Shown here piece after piece: positions 19,539 to 29,301 of a DNA stretch of 64,000 nucleotides. The position numbers were made by a program, and so were the translations under genes. The stretch covers positions 434,001 to 498,000 of the forward strand of contig CAWKCO010000012.1 of assembly GCA_963848175.1 (NCBI GenBank), in the 5' to 3' direction. Within the stretch, counting starts at the first letter, position 1, and every line of letters begins with the position of its first letter. Under the pieces are notes generated by a model. That model saw only the letters and a list, made by a program, of their open reading frames with translations. It was not told where the DNA came from and ran no database searches. This DNA comes from JAMZMI01 sp963848175 (lineage in GTDB: Bacteria; Bacteroidota; Bacteroidia; Cytophagales; Cyclobacteriaceae).

Positions 19539-20021
19539 TGTTTCAATATCTGTTTGAGGTAAAAATAGCACAATACTTTTGAACTAAAACTGGTGCATGA
19601 GAAGAGAAATGCCATGCGGCTTATTTTCAATAAGTTATGAGGGATCAAGCGGAAAAGTTGGGTAGCAATTGCATTTATCCTATAAATTCATTTCCCGGCC
19701 TTCGTTAAGTCGCATTCCAAGCCAAGGATATCCTTCATTTTCTTTGCATGCCCAAAGAAAACGAAGCAAAAGAAAAGGCACCAACGCAAAAAATCATTTT
19801 GATTATGTTCAGTATCAATGACTTCATTCGGGAAATCAAAATGATTCACACTTGCCTTGGATGCCCCTCCCTCCAAAACGCAACTTCCTTTAGAATAAAC
19901 ACGGTAAAAGACATAATCTACCGCATAACATTATACTTTTTTGTAATTTTTAAAGGTTTTCCCCAGAAATATTGCTTAAGCCGTTATGAGCCGATGAATA
20001 AACTCAAAAAAGTATAGACAT
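19539..20021. other. Intergenic stretch with a repeat-like segment, no convincing gene
   Basis: About 480 bases between two minus-strand genes. A plus frame starting MPKENEAKEK at 19748 stays open to 20017, but its product has no recognisable pattern. The DNA around its start (CCCAAAGAAAACGAAGCAAA) resembles short dispersed repeats that I associate with Bacteroidetes intergenic regions. I treat it as non-coding, with the promoter of the barrel gene at its left end. Confidence 0.35.
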
Positions 20022-20054
20022 AAAAAAAGGATCGAAAAATTCGATCCTTTTTTT
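20022..20054 (-). terminator. Terminator of the Nif3 - zinc-ribbon operon
   Basis: AAAAAAAGGATCGAA pairs with TTCGATCCTTTTTTT around an AAA loop. It is symmetric and can act in both directions. It lies about 35 bases after the stop of the minus-strand zinc-ribbon gene. Confidence 0.85.
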
Positions 20055-20088
20055 GGTGAGTTTTCACCTCAATAATTTATAAAGAATA

Positions 20089-20868
20089 TCAGCTTTTAGT
20101 TGCTGTTCTTTTAGTTCTTCTCTTTGGAACTACTTCTTCTTCAATTTCATCTTCAACGTCAGCAAGGATACGACCACAGTGCTCACAAACGATTAGCTTC
20201 TTCTTTTCTCTAATCTCAGCTTGCTTTTGTGGAGGTACGATGTTGAAACATCCGCCACATGCACCACGCTTTACGGGTACTACAGCAAGACCGTTTCTCA
20301 TGTTGTGTCTTACTTTATCGTAAGATTTCAACAAGCGATCCTCAACGCTTTTCACAGCTTTTTCTCTGTCTTTCAATAACTTTTTCTCGTCATCTTCAGA
20401 CTCTTGTGTGATTACTTCGAGCTCGTTCTTTTTAGAATCAAGATCTTTCGTTCTTTCAGAAAGCACACCTTGAGTTTGTGCTATTTCTTCGTTTTTCGCC
20501 TCTATTCTTTCGTAAGATTCTCTAATTCTTTTCTCCAAGATTTGAATTTCGAGTTGCTGTAATTCTATCTCCTTAGAGATAGCATCGTATTCACGGTTAT
20601 TACGAACGTTCATCTGCTGCTCCTCATATTTCTTTATGAGTTTCTCAGCATCTTTGATGGCCGATTTGTTGCTTGAGATACCAGCTTCCAAGTCCGAAAG
20701 TTCTTGGTTTTGCTTATCAACTCTAGTTTGATATCCAGCAATTTCATCTTCCAAGTCCATTACCTCTTCAGGTAGTGCACCTCTTACTTTGATTAGTTCG
20801 TCAAGTTCGGAATCGATTGATTGTAATTTTACGAGGTTTTCGAGCTTCTTCGCGACGGTATTTTCCAT
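20089..20868 (-). CDS. C4-type zinc-ribbon coiled-coil protein (DUF164 / CdsZ-like)
   Basis: A 259-residue protein. About residues 8-180 form a long antiparallel coiled coil (heptads rich in Glu, Lys, Leu and Gln). It is followed by a four-cysteine zinc ribbon CGGCFNIVPP...CEHCGRIL at about residues 202-230 and a short basic tail. The family is widely conserved and has been linked to nucleic-acid or flagellar/secretion roles in other phyla, but its role in Bacteroidetes is not established. It starts 6 bp after the Nif3 gene in the same operon, a pairing found in many Bacteroidetes. Confidence 0.9.
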   Translation of the reverse strand: MENTVAKKLENLVKLQSIDSELDELIKVRGALPEEVMDLEDEIAGYQTRVDKQNQELSDLEAGISSNKSAIKDAEKLIKKYEEQQMNVRNNREYDAISKEIELQQLEIQILEKRIRESYERIEAKNEEIAQTQGVLSERTKDLDSKKNELEVITQESEDDEKKLLKDREKAVKSVEDRLLKSYDKVRHNMRNGLAVVPVKRGACGGCFNIVPPQKQAEIREKKKLIVCEHCGRILADVEDEIEEEVVPKRRTKRTATKS

Positions 20869-20874
20869 GCAGTA

Positions 20875-21970
20875 TTACAAGTATTTGATTGGGTTTGTCA
20901 CTACTTCTGACAAACGGAGTGCAATATTAGTGAATTTTTCACTTAAAATATCATAAAGCAAATCCTTTGTGAATTGCTCGCTTTCATAATGACCAATGTC
21001 TGCTATAATGAGGGCTTGTTCGGCCTCAAAAAACTCGTGGTATTTAAAGTCTCCAGTTATGAAATATATCTGCACCCGCAGCTTTGGCTTTGTTAAGAAG
21101 AAAACTACCCGAGCCACCACATAATGCCACTTTATGAATTTTATTTTTTACCACGGCCGTGTGACGCACGATGTTGGTTTTCATTTTTGTTTTTAGCGAA
21201 AGCAGAAATTCCATGGCTTCCATCGGCTCAGGCAATACACCAACCATACCAGAACCGACTTCTTGATTTTCGTTTTGTAGGTCGCTGAGATAGTAAGCTA
21301 CTTCTTCGTAAGGGTGCGCATTTTTAAGTGACTGAATAATTTTCCCAGATTGATAGGAAGGTAGGATCACTTCGATGCGCTGTTCTTCGGCGTGTTCATC
21401 TTTTCCAATTTCTCCTTGAAATGCATTCGTTTGTGCGCCCGGTCGGTAAGTGCCTTCTCCCGTGACGGAAAAACTGCACCGATCATATTGGCCTATTTCT
21501 CCAGCACCTGACACATATAGTGCTTCCAGTACTTCATTGGCATGTGATTTTGGTACGTAGGTGGTGAGTTTACTGAGACTATTTTTTTTTGGACTGAGTA
21601 TGCGTGTGTTTATAAGTCCCAGTCTCTGAGCAAATCTAGCATTCACCCCGGTATACACATTATCCAGATTGGTGTGAATGGCGTAAATAGCGATATCGTT
21701 TTTTATGGCTTTGATAATGCATTTTTCTATCCAATGATTCCCGTTGATTCTTTTGATGCCAGCAAAAATGAGTGGATGATGCGCCACGATCAGATTGCAA
21801 TTTGTGGAAATAGCTTCGTCAATCACAGCCTCTGTCACGTCTAGAGTGATGAGCACTCCCGCAACTGAAGCCTCGGCTTGCCCCACGAGCAACCCAGAAT
21901 TGTCATAGCTTTCCTGGTAGCTGGGCGGTGCGATTCTTTCTAAATGTTGGATGACCTCTTTTATCTGCAT
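20875..21970 (-). CDS. Nif3-like dinuclear metal-centre protein (YbgI family), frameshifted
   Basis: About 365 residues when a single-base shift near 21070 is repaired. The first frame gives MQIKEVIQHLERIAPP, DNSGLLVGQ, the metal-binding NLIVAHHPLIF, AIHTNLDN and ALCGGSGSFLLNKAKAAGADI. The second frame continues ITGDFKYHEFFEAEQALIIADIGHYESE, which carries the final His/Glu metal ligands. It contains the inserted middle domain found in longer members (EVILPSYQSGKIIQSL, HPYEEVAYYL). Family members form hexamers with two metal ions. They have been reported as GTP cyclohydrolase-like or of unknown function. Confidence 0.88.
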
Positions 21971-22138
21971 AACTGTGATTTTTACTGGCGGACTAAGCTA
22001 GAAATTTTTAACCTTTTTAGCTTTGCGATCCAGACGAAGATGAAATATTTATCATCATCTTCGTTTTAATCTGAAAACAAAGATGAATAATATCCATTTT
22101 CCAAGCAGGGTTGGATATAAGCGATTAATTTAGCCGCG

Positions 22139-23986
22139 TTGAAAAAATATCTATCCATATTACTTCTGGCAGGGGCGTCTCAAATGCTCGCTCAAAACAT
22201 CGTAGATGATACGTCTAAGTTGGTGTATTCCGCCAAAACTACAGAGATCATCTATGAATACGATGTGAAGAATAATTTTCCAAAGGAGCGCCACCCAGAC
22301 ACGACTCTTTACAATTTTGAAAGTTTCACTGTGTTGGATAAGGCTGAGCACTATTATCAGGACTTGGGAAATAATGGCACGGCTATGCATCATCTTTTTT
22401 ATCCTGTGCCTACGCAAATAGGGAAAACCTCAGGGTATTCGGTATATAATCCATATATGGTCAATCCAGAAGGGATCAAATATTATGATACTAAGTCCCC
22501 TTATATGAATGTGGGGGTGGTCTTTGGTGGGAATTTTCGGTCTACGGTAGATTTTAGTTATGCCCGTAGTGTGAACGAACGTTGGACAATGGGATTCGAT
22601 ATCTATAAAATTACTTCGGGCAAGCAGCTCAATTTTACCACCATCAATGATCGCAACGTACAGTCCAATGTCTTTGACCTGTACACCTATTACCAACACG
22701 AGAAGCTTCCCTATAGTGTGATGTTCAACGTGGTGACCATGAATCACAATGTCTCTGAATCAGGAGGAATTGAAGTAGGGCCAAATGCCACGAAAGCCGA
22801 ATTGTTTTTATATCGCGATGCGGAAGTAGTTCTCACTGACGCAAAAACCAAAGACAGCAGACTCAACTGGCATGTGTACCAACAATATGCATGGCAAAAG
22901 CAGCTGCAATTTTATCATCAGCTGGATATCAGAAAGCAAGAAAACACTTACAATGACGCTGGGCTTTCCACAATAGAAAGTGCATATTATGGCCCTTCAT
23001 TGATAGATGCTACAACCACAAAGCAGGGTGCACTTTTTAAAGAAATCACCAATGAAGTGGGAGTAAAGGGAGATCTTGCCAACTTATTTTACAGAGGATA
23101 TATCAAGCGTCGGGTATATGATTTTAGCTATATCTATTTAGATCCTACTTCTAAGCAAGCGGAAAATTACCTTGGTGGCTATAGCCGATTTACGTGGAAG
23201 GACAAATTTAACATAGAAGCCAATGCTGAGTATTTGCAATCTGGAGAATACAAACTTATAGGAAAGCTGAACTCTGATTTGATCTTTGGTTCATACTCTT
23301 CGGTAAGAGCCAAGGCACCTATTTTTTACGAGAAGTATTTGGGCAATCACCACGAATGGAATCAGGATCTGGTACCGAGTTTCAGCAATGAGATCAAAGG
23401 TGGGATTAGAGTGAAAACCAAGAATTTTTTAGTGAAACCTACGGCCAGAATTCTTTCTTTAAATAAGCTGATCTATCTGGATGAAAATCAGCGACCTCAG
23501 CAGACCAGCTCCTTGGGAGTACTGACTGCAATAGGTGGTGATTTTCAGGTAAAAATCATGACCAACAAAACTTACAATGAATCGCTACATTTTGAAAATG
23601 AAATATATGTGACGAATGTTTCTGGTGGCTCTGCCGACAACATGCCAGTACCGCCACTCTTTTACAATGGCCGATTGTATTGGAAAGGTTTTTGGTTTAA
23701 GAATACCATGGCGGTAGAGGTGGGGCTGGACTTGCACGCCAAAAGTCAATATTATGCTTTGGATTATGCGCCAGCACTACAACAGTTTTACCTTCAAGAA
23801 AATTTTAGGATTGACGGCTTTTATACCGCTGATTTTTTCGTGAATATGAAAATCAACAATGTGAGAGTTTTTGTGAAAATGACCCATATAAATCAGCAAA
23901 ACAATGACGGCTATTTCATCACTCCATATTATCCGGGAGTGGGTCGGATTTTTGACTTTGGGGTCAACTGGATGTTCTACGACTAA
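22139..23986 (+). CDS. Putative porin (Bacteroidetes type)
   Basis: A 615-residue outer membrane protein starting at a TTG, with a clear signal peptide (LKKYLSILLLAGASQMLA, cut before QN). The mature part has long amphipathic strands with many aromatic residues (HLFYPVPTQIG, NVGVVFGGNFRSTVDFSYARS, RIFDFGVNWMFYD at the end). It matches the family called putative porin in Bacteroidetes, where an N-terminal DTTLYNFESF segment precedes the barrel. Substrate is unknown. A box TAATTTAG lies about 15 bases before the start. Its stop overlaps the miaE start by one base. Confidence 0.8.
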   Translation: MKKYLSILLLAGASQMLAQNIVDDTSKLVYSAKTTEIIYEYDVKNNFPKERHPDTTLYNFESFTVLDKAEHYYQDLGNNGTAMHHLFYPVPTQIGKTSGYSVYNPYMVNPEGIKYYDTKSPYMNVGVVFGGNFRSTVDFSYARSVNERWTMGFDIYKITSGKQLNFTTINDRNVQSNVFDLYTYYQHEKLPYSVMFNVVTMNHNVSESGGIEVGPNATKAELFLYRDAEVVLTDAKTKDSRLNWHVYQQYAWQKQLQFYHQLDIRKQENTYNDAGLSTIESAYYGPSLIDATTTKQGALFKEITNEVGVKGDLANLFYRGYIKRRVYDFSYIYLDPTSKQAENYLGGYSRFTWKDKFNIEANAEYLQSGEYKLIGKLNSDLIFGSYSSVRAKAPIFYEKYLGNHHEWNQDLVPSFSNEIKGGIRVKTKNFLVKPTARILSLNKLIYLDENQRPQQTSSLGVLTAIGGDFQVKIMTNKTYNESLHFENEIYVTNVSGGSADNMPVPPLFYNGRLYWKGFWFKNTMAVEVGLDLHAKSQYYALDYAPALQQFYLQENFRIDGFYTADFFVNMKINNVRVFVKMTHINQQNNDGYFITPYYPGVGRIFDFGVNWMFYD

Positions 23987-24585
23987 TGGAAATAAGTAAA
24001 ACGGTACTGGGGCTCAACCTGCCAACAGATCCGCGGTGGGCAAATGTGGCTGAAAAAAGCATTGCTGAGATTCTCATAGATCATGCATATTGCGAACAAA
24101 AAGCAGCCTCTTCTTGTATTTCTTTGATTATCCAATATCCTGAAAAACAGGAGTTGGTAGATATGCTCACACCTGTGGTAGCAGAAGAGTGGGCTCATTT
24201 CGAACGGGTGATCGAACAGCTGCGAAAGCGGGGAATAGCTTTGGGAAAAGCGCGCAAAGACGAGTATGTGGTTCAAATAAATACTATTCTTAGAAAGGGA
24301 GGTTCACGTGAACAGCAACTGGTTGAGCGGCTATTGTTGAACGCACTTATAGAGGCTCGAAGCTGCGAACGATTTAAACTCCTTTGGAAGAATATAGGGG
24401 ATGAAGAGCTGTCTAAATTCTACTATGAGTTGATGGTTTCTGAAGCAGGGCACTATACCAACTTTATTGAACTGGCTAAAAAATATATGCCCGAGCCGTA
24501 TGTATCCAATAGGTGGCAGGAGTTTTTGCTAGAGGAAGCCAAGATTTTAGAGGGTTTGGAAGCTCGACCTGATCGAATGCATTGA
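23986..24585 (+). CDS. miaE: tRNA-(ms2io6A)-hydroxylase MiaE
   Basis: A 199-residue ferritin-like non-haem diiron enzyme that hydroxylates the isopentenyl group of ms2i6A37 in tRNA. The four-helix ligand set is visible: VAEEWAHFERV (E-x-x-H) in the second helix, LIEARSCERF in the third and VSEAGHYTNF in the fourth, plus the N-terminal ILIDHAYCEQKAA. Length agrees with the family. It is translationally coupled to the upstream porin gene by a one-base overlap, a pairing with no obvious functional logic. Confidence 0.93.
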   Translation: MEISKTVLGLNLPTDPRWANVAEKSIAEILIDHAYCEQKAASSCISLIIQYPEKQELVDMLTPVVAEEWAHFERVIEQLRKRGIALGKARKDEYVVQINTILRKGGSREQQLVERLLLNALIEARSCERFKLLWKNIGDEELSKFYYELMVSEAGHYTNFIELAKKYMPEPYVSNRWQEFLLEEAKILEGLEARPDRMH

Positions 24586-24725
24586 ACCTAATCCGGACAC
24601 TTTGTCAGGTGCTTTCGAATACTCATAAGATTTAACTTATTTTCATAACTCACTGTAATATAGGTATTTATAACAAAGCATTAAACTGCTTAAAGCTTTA
24701 CTTTAACTTAAAAATACTAATAATA

Positions 24726-25652
24726 TTAGTTTCCCCATCTAGCTCTAAACCCTCTGCTGTCCATATGTAGGAACGCTGGATGTCGAGAGTTGGCACCATA
24801 CAACCCAAGCCCACCAATAAAAGGGCTGTACCATGGCTGGTCATGAAGTTTGTCAATTATTTCAAATAGGTATTGGGCGTCCTTTTTATTGTACACTCCA
24901 TCTCCATTCAAGTCATCCATTCTGTAGTCATTGTCCCTATCTATGTAGATGTCATAAGCATCACCAAATACATGTCGGCTGTATTTTACATTGCCAATGG
25001 AAGCATTATAATGGGGTGTTCGGTAGCCACTGATAAAGCTAAATCTATCAAAATCAAAGCCTCTATCTTGAAGGTAGGCCTGCACTGTTTCCAGCTTGAT
25101 GATTCCTCGCTCTCTCAGTATGACATATTTTGGATAGTCACCTGCCTGTTTGCACAAAAAATCTTTCAGCCGATAATTTGGGCTCACAAGGGTGTTTTCA
25201 TTTTCCTTCGTTACCTCAATGAATCCTTTAGGTACGGGGTAATGTTTATTTGAGGATGAAGGATATTCACCTATTCGGTAGCCATTAATTTTTCCATTCA
25301 CCATCTGTTCCATAGGTACCATCACCATACAATTGAATGTAATCGTATCAAGCCTATTGATAGCAATAATTTTCACCGTATAAATGCCCTTGTCATAAGG
25401 GGCTTTCCACAACCATTTTCCATCCTCAATCCTTGTGACTAAACCCCTTTCTGATTGGATTTGAAAAGTGTCTTTGTCTTGAATGAAAACCGCTTCCAAA
25501 GAAACTTCTTCGCCAGGACTCACAAAGAGAGCCATGGGAGTGAAGGGAGTTACTTCATTCTTAAATTTGACCATAAAGCCTTTGTCCTGTCCAAAGATCA
25601 GAAGAGGAATAAAGACGAATACAATCCAACTATTTTTAATGAATCTGCTCAT
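24726..25652 (-). CDS. M15-family zinc D-Ala-D-Ala peptidase-like protein
   Basis: A 308-residue exported protein. The signal segment is IVFVFIPLLIFG. Residues 25-110 form an Ig-like domain. The C-terminal half is a peptidase M15A/DUF882 type domain: SGYRTPHYN, zinc ligands in SRHVFGDAYDI (His and Asp), and FLHMDSRG (His). An EF-hand-like loop DRDNDYRMDDLNGDGVYN lies inside the domain and may bind calcium. It likely cuts peptidoglycan cross-links. Its start overlaps the L,D-transpeptidase stop by 4 bases (ATGA), so the two wall enzymes are made together. Confidence 0.88.
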   Translation of the reverse strand: MSRFIKNSWIVFVFIPLLIFGQDKGFMVKFKNEVTPFTPMALFVSPGEEVSLEAVFIQDKDTFQIQSERGLVTRIEDGKWLWKAPYDKGIYTVKIIAINRLDTITFNCMVMVPMEQMVNGKINGYRIGEYPSSSNKHYPVPKGFIEVTKENENTLVSPNYRLKDFLCKQAGDYPKYVILRERGIIKLETVQAYLQDRGFDFDRFSFISGYRTPHYNASIGNVKYSRHVFGDAYDIYIDRDNDYRMDDLNGDGVYNKKDAQYLFEIIDKLHDQPWYSPFIGGLGLYGANSRHPAFLHMDSRGFRARWGN

Positions 25653-27379
25653 AGTGAGATTTTTTGTTTTTTCAATTTTTGTATCTGCTCAAGATCATAA
25701 CCATAGATATCCTCTCTAAAATTCACTAAGCCCAGTTCGTCTACAAATGCGGTGAGATAGATCAAATAAACAGGATAGGCATGGGTTAAATCTACTCTGA
25801 TAGGCTTGTCATTATTCATCGCCTTTTTTATGGCAGCCATATCCCAACCCTGCTGATCTCTCAAAAAATACTCTGCCAACACATCGGGTTTCTCCAAGCG
25901 AATACAACCATGACTAAATGCCCTTTCATTTCTTTCAAACAGGTAATCTGTAGGTGTATCATGCATATATATACTCAGGTCATTGGGCATTATAAATTTG
26001 GCCAATCCCAATGCATTTTTTGGTCCAGGCTGCTGCACTACGGTGAAAGGAAAATGACTTTCCGAATACTTTGTCCAGTCAACATTGGCGGGATTCACTT
26101 CATCGTTGAGATCCCATCCATTATAAAATTTAAAATCTGCGGAATAATGGGTTGGACTATTGAGCAATTTGGCTAGCATTTCAGTGGACTTGATGCTCAT
26201 AGGCACAGTCCATGTCGGGCTGAAAACGATATATTTTAGTGTGTCTTGAAATATGGGTGTGCTTGTAGTTTTCTTGCCTACAATCACGCGCATTTCTAAA
26301 TCCACTTTTCTGTTTTTATAGACTTTGAGTTTATATTCTGGCAAGTTCACCATGGCAAAGTCCTCTCCAAAATCGGAGGGAAGCCACCTCATTCTTTCCA
26401 GGTTGAGCAGCATTTGATTGATTTTTTCGCTAACCGAAATATTCATAAACTCGACGGTGTTGCTACCAATGCGGCCGTCTACTTCCAATCCATGACGGTG
26501 TTGAAACTGCTTGACTGCAGAAGTAAGCTCGGCATCATATCTGAGTGAATCTTTAGGTGCACTTTTCAAAATGTTTACTTCTGTGAGTTTCAGTCTTTCA
26601 CGAATGAGCGGAACGAAAGGGTCAAGGCTGTCTGGCTCTAATACATAGCTAGAAGACCAAGGGGAAATGCCTGGCCAGCCACCATTTTGTTTGATTTGTC
26701 TGTAGTAGGCCAGCTGTCTGGTCATTTGCTGATAGCCATCTGTTTTTGGAATGATGGCTGCAAAGTGTTTTTCTAAATCTTTAGACGATGACAGCTCGGC
26801 AATACTGGAGGTGACATCTGCTTTTTTGTCAAGGTAAAACCAGTATTTACTTATTTTATAAGGGTTGACACGACCTTTGATCAGGTCATAATTGAAGAGG
26901 AGATAGTGTGCCGTCAGTGTGAGTTCAATGGTTTTGTAGCGTTCCAGAGGAATTTTCTTTGTTTTGAGCACTTCCGACAACATTTGCCTGATTTCAGCAG
27001 CCTGATAGTCCTCCGGATCCAGACCATGCAAATACGCTGATTGTAGCTGCAAAAGGGCTTCTTCGCATATTTCCTTATAGCCGCGCAGGCCATTGAGCCA
27101 TATAGGTGTAAAATTTCTTAGTGTATAGATAGAGTCAATTTGTTGTTTTATATGGTCATAGTAGCGTGATCTTTTGAAACCGTCACTGGTAGGTATTTTT
27201 GCCAGGTCGTACGTCTCCGGCACCATAAAAAACACTTCTGGTTTGATGGATTTAGAGGGCAAAGCCCACAACGAATCCGGTAGGGATTTACGTTCCTGTG
27301 ACAGCTTTGGCAAGTGTTTGGTGTTAGCACACCCTGTCATTATCAGTATGATCAAAAGTAAATAGTATGTCTGTTTCAT
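25649..27379 (-). CDS. L,D-transpeptidase (YcbB/LdtD-like), lipoprotein
   Basis: A 576-residue protein. The lipoprotein signal ends LIMTGC at about residue 17. A scaffold domain is followed by a peptidoglycan-binding helix set (AVKQFQHRHGLEVDGRIGSNTVEFM) at about 295-325. The YkuD catalytic domain contains YMHDTP and the active Cys in FSHGCIRLEKP near residue 500. This is the domain order of YcbB/LdtD. It forms 3-3 cross-links in the wall. Together with the coupled M15 peptidase it suggests a wall-remodelling pair at the outer membrane or periplasm. Confidence 0.92.
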   Translation of the reverse strand: MKQTYYLLLIILIMTGCANTKHLPKLSQERKSLPDSLWALPSKSIKPEVFFMVPETYDLAKIPTSDGFKRSRYYDHIKQQIDSIYTLRNFTPIWLNGLRGYKEICEEALLQLQSAYLHGLDPEDYQAAEIRQMLSEVLKTKKIPLERYKTIELTLTAHYLLFNYDLIKGRVNPYKISKYWFYLDKKADVTSSIAELSSSKDLEKHFAAIIPKTDGYQQMTRQLAYYRQIKQNGGWPGISPWSSSYVLEPDSLDPFVPLIRERLKLTEVNILKSAPKDSLRYDAELTSAVKQFQHRHGLEVDGRIGSNTVEFMNISVSEKINQMLLNLERMRWLPSDFGEDFAMVNLPEYKLKVYKNRKVDLEMRVIVGKKTTSTPIFQDTLKYIVFSPTWTVPMSIKSTEMLAKLLNSPTHYSADFKFYNGWDLNDEVNPANVDWTKYSESHFPFTVVQQPGPKNALGLAKFIMPNDLSIYMHDTPTDYLFERNERAFSHGCIRLEKPDVLAEYFLRDQQGWDMAAIKKAMNNDKPIRVDLTHAYPVYLIYLTAFVDELGLVNFREDIYGYDLEQIQKLKKQKISL

Positions 27380-27719
27380 TTATAGCCCGTTTCGTGTCTG
27401 GTTTTTATGACCGATTGTTTGAGTTTGTATTCGCCTATAAGAAAAAATGATACCAACGATGGATTTAAGCTACACCACGTATTTCAGCTAGATCAAATGG
27501 GGAAGTCAGAGCACATGAGACATTTAAGTGTAGAAATTTCTCTACGAATACAAAATAACAATTGCAATGGTCGATTGCTCGGGAAAGTGGAATTAGCGTA
27601 ATGAAATGCCTTTAAATAGCTTTAATAACAATTTTCACGTTTTAGTGACCAAAGTGATATGTTTAGAACGGTGTTTGAACAATGTGAGAAGAAATTCAAA
27701 CTTGTAAAACACGATTATG
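27380..27719. other. Intergenic, no gene seen
   Basis: About 340 AT-rich bases between divergent genes. It must contain the promoters of the L,D-transpeptidase operon (leftward) and of the barrel gene (rightward). I see no convincing coding frame, hairpin with T-run or repeat in it. Confidence 0.5.
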
Positions 27720-28467
27720 ATGAAGAAATATTCAATTTTTAGTTTGTTGATGGTATCAATATATGAGCTACGGATGGTCGCAACTGACCATTACGGCAGA
27801 GAGCGGAGCAGCTTTAAATGGCTATAATGACGTGCGTTTTGCCAATAAACCAGATAACAAGGGGACGCTATTTTCTTTGACTGATGATTTTAGCGATCAG
27901 CACCTTACACCATACATTCGTATAGAGGCCAAATACCAAATTGCTGAAAAACACAATGTGGAGCTTACAGCAGCACCTTTGGCCTTTGACTATTCCGGAC
28001 TCACAGGCACGGTTGATTTTGGAGAAGAAACGTACTCAGGGTGCGGGTGTCAATGCGCGCTATGAATTCAACACGTACAGACTGAGTTATCGGTATTTGG
28101 TAGCAGATGCTGTGAAATGGCGTGTGGGTGCTTGGAGCATCGGTACTTATGAGAGATGCGCGCATCGCGCTGACGCAAGGAAATAAATCAGAAGAGACCA
28201 CAGATTTGGGTTTTGTGCCACTGGTGAGTTTTGATGTGCGCTATCGTGCGACCAATGCTTTTCATCTTGGTGCTGAAAGGTGATGCGCTTGTAGGTCCGC
28301 AAGGTAGAGCCGAAGATGTGTTTGTGGGGATGAACCACAGTCTATGGAAGCCCGGCTTGAGTTATCGCTTTGGTTATAGAATTATAGAAGGTGGAGCTGA
28401 TGTAGATCAGGTTTACAATTTTTCACTGATACATTTCGCTGCTGTAGGAGTTAGCTATTTGTTTTGA
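27720..28467 (+). pseudogene. Outer membrane beta-barrel protein, interrupted by several frameshifts
   Basis: The start MKKYSIFSLLMVS has a signal-peptide look. The frame then changes near 27760, 28045, 28140 and 28230-28280. Joined, the pieces give YGWSQLTITAESGAALNGY, ANKPDNKGTLFSLTDDF, IRIEAKYQIAEKHNVELTAAP, YRLSYRYLVADAVKWRVGAW and ALTQGNKSEETTDLGFVPL. The final strand is FSLIHFAAVGVSYLF-stop. This is a small barrel of about 245 residues, reminiscent of OmpW/OMP_b-brl-type proteins. It is either a real pseudogene or a gene with several sequencing indels. The degenerate tandem copy downstream favours genuine decay of this locus. Confidence 0.6.
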
Positions 28468-28493
28468 TCATAAATGCATCGGACAGAAGCATT

Positions 28494-28783
28494 AATCTGC
28501 TACGGATGGGCACAACTGACCATCACAGCAGAAAGCGGAGCAGCCTGAATGGCTACAACAATGTGAGATACGCTAATAGACCAGATAATAAAGGGACGCT
28601 ATTTTCTTTGACGGATGATTTCAGGATCAGCATATCACACCGTATGTTCGAATAGAAGCGAAATACTTAATTGCCGAACGACATATTCTGGAGCTTACGG
28701 CAGCACCGCTGGCATTTAAGTACACGCAGGGCTCACGGGCACGGTGGATTTCGGAGAAGAAACGTACTCAGGCGCAAGGTAAT
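28494..28783 (+). pseudogene. Degenerate partial tandem copy of the preceding barrel gene
   Basis: From 28494 the DNA repeats the stretch of the previous gene that begins near 27766. Shared pieces include TACGGATGG, ACTGACCAT, AGCGGAGCAGC, GGGACGCTATTTTCTTTGAC and GAGAAGAAACGTACTCAGG. In-frame it reads YGWAQLTITAES, then a stop, NGYNNVRYANRPDN, a shift, and LTAAPLAF. It stops matching after the ACGTACTCAGG segment at about 28780, so about two thirds of the barrel is missing. There is no start codon or signal peptide. It is a relic of a tandem duplication. Confidence 0.8.
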
Positions 28784-28818
28784 TACAGCCTTGCTAATTC
28801 AATTAAGGTCTTGAAAAA

Positions 28819-29175
28819 TTAGGCCACTTTCCAGAGTACTTCTTTGAACTGATTGGTGGAATCGTACAATTCAATTCGCAACGGATCGGTTTTCATTTGT
28901 AAAAATGCCTCTCCTGACAAGACGTCATCTGGATGTACTGTGACCACATTAGAGGTTAAAAATTCTATAATGTCCGGGCATTCATCATCTTCACAATAAT
29001 CATCATAGATGTCAAACAAGATATCGTTGAGGTACTGGCCATAATTCTGTTTCAGTTCCTGCAATTGATGCTCAAAATCCTCATTCAAAAGAGGGTCGAT
29101 ATCATGGAGCTGGATATGTTTGGCTGTGAAAAACAAACGAGCAATTTTCTTTTCGAGAGTGGTTATGTCTATCAT
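28819..29175 (-). CDS. Hypothetical acidic protein
   Basis: A 118-residue soluble protein, acidic, starting MIDITTLEKKIARLFF. It has helical segments and a run DIYDDYCEDDECPD at about residues 55-68. It ends in IELYDSTNQFKEVLWKVA. No motif points to a function. It is complete, with normal codon use, and the gene downstream of it (on the left) is the decayed barrel copy, on the other strand. Confidence 0.5.
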   Translation of the reverse strand: MIDITTLEKKIARLFFTAKHIQLHDIDPLLNEDFEHQLQELKQNYGQYLNDILFDIYDDYCEDDECPDIIEFLTSNVVTVHPDDVLSGEAFLQMKTDPLRIELYDSTNQFKEVLWKVA

Positions 29176-29301
29176 GACTCTGGTGTGTTATAGGGTTATT
29201 TTATACGAATGTACGTATGGCCAAATCAGGCATGTGCATGATATCGACAAGTTGCAGCTATTGCTAGATGATTGGTTGATCAGGCAGTATGGATGCTTGA
29301 A

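Noticed and set aside
19748..20017. Plus-strand open frame of 90 codons ending just before a terminator
   Set aside because: No recognisable protein pattern, and its DNA looks like a dispersed intergenic repeat. The terminator is explained by the minus-strand zinc-ribbon gene.
27407..27601. Open frame between L,D-transpeptidase and barrel genes
   Set aside because: No protein pattern. The space is needed for divergent promoters.
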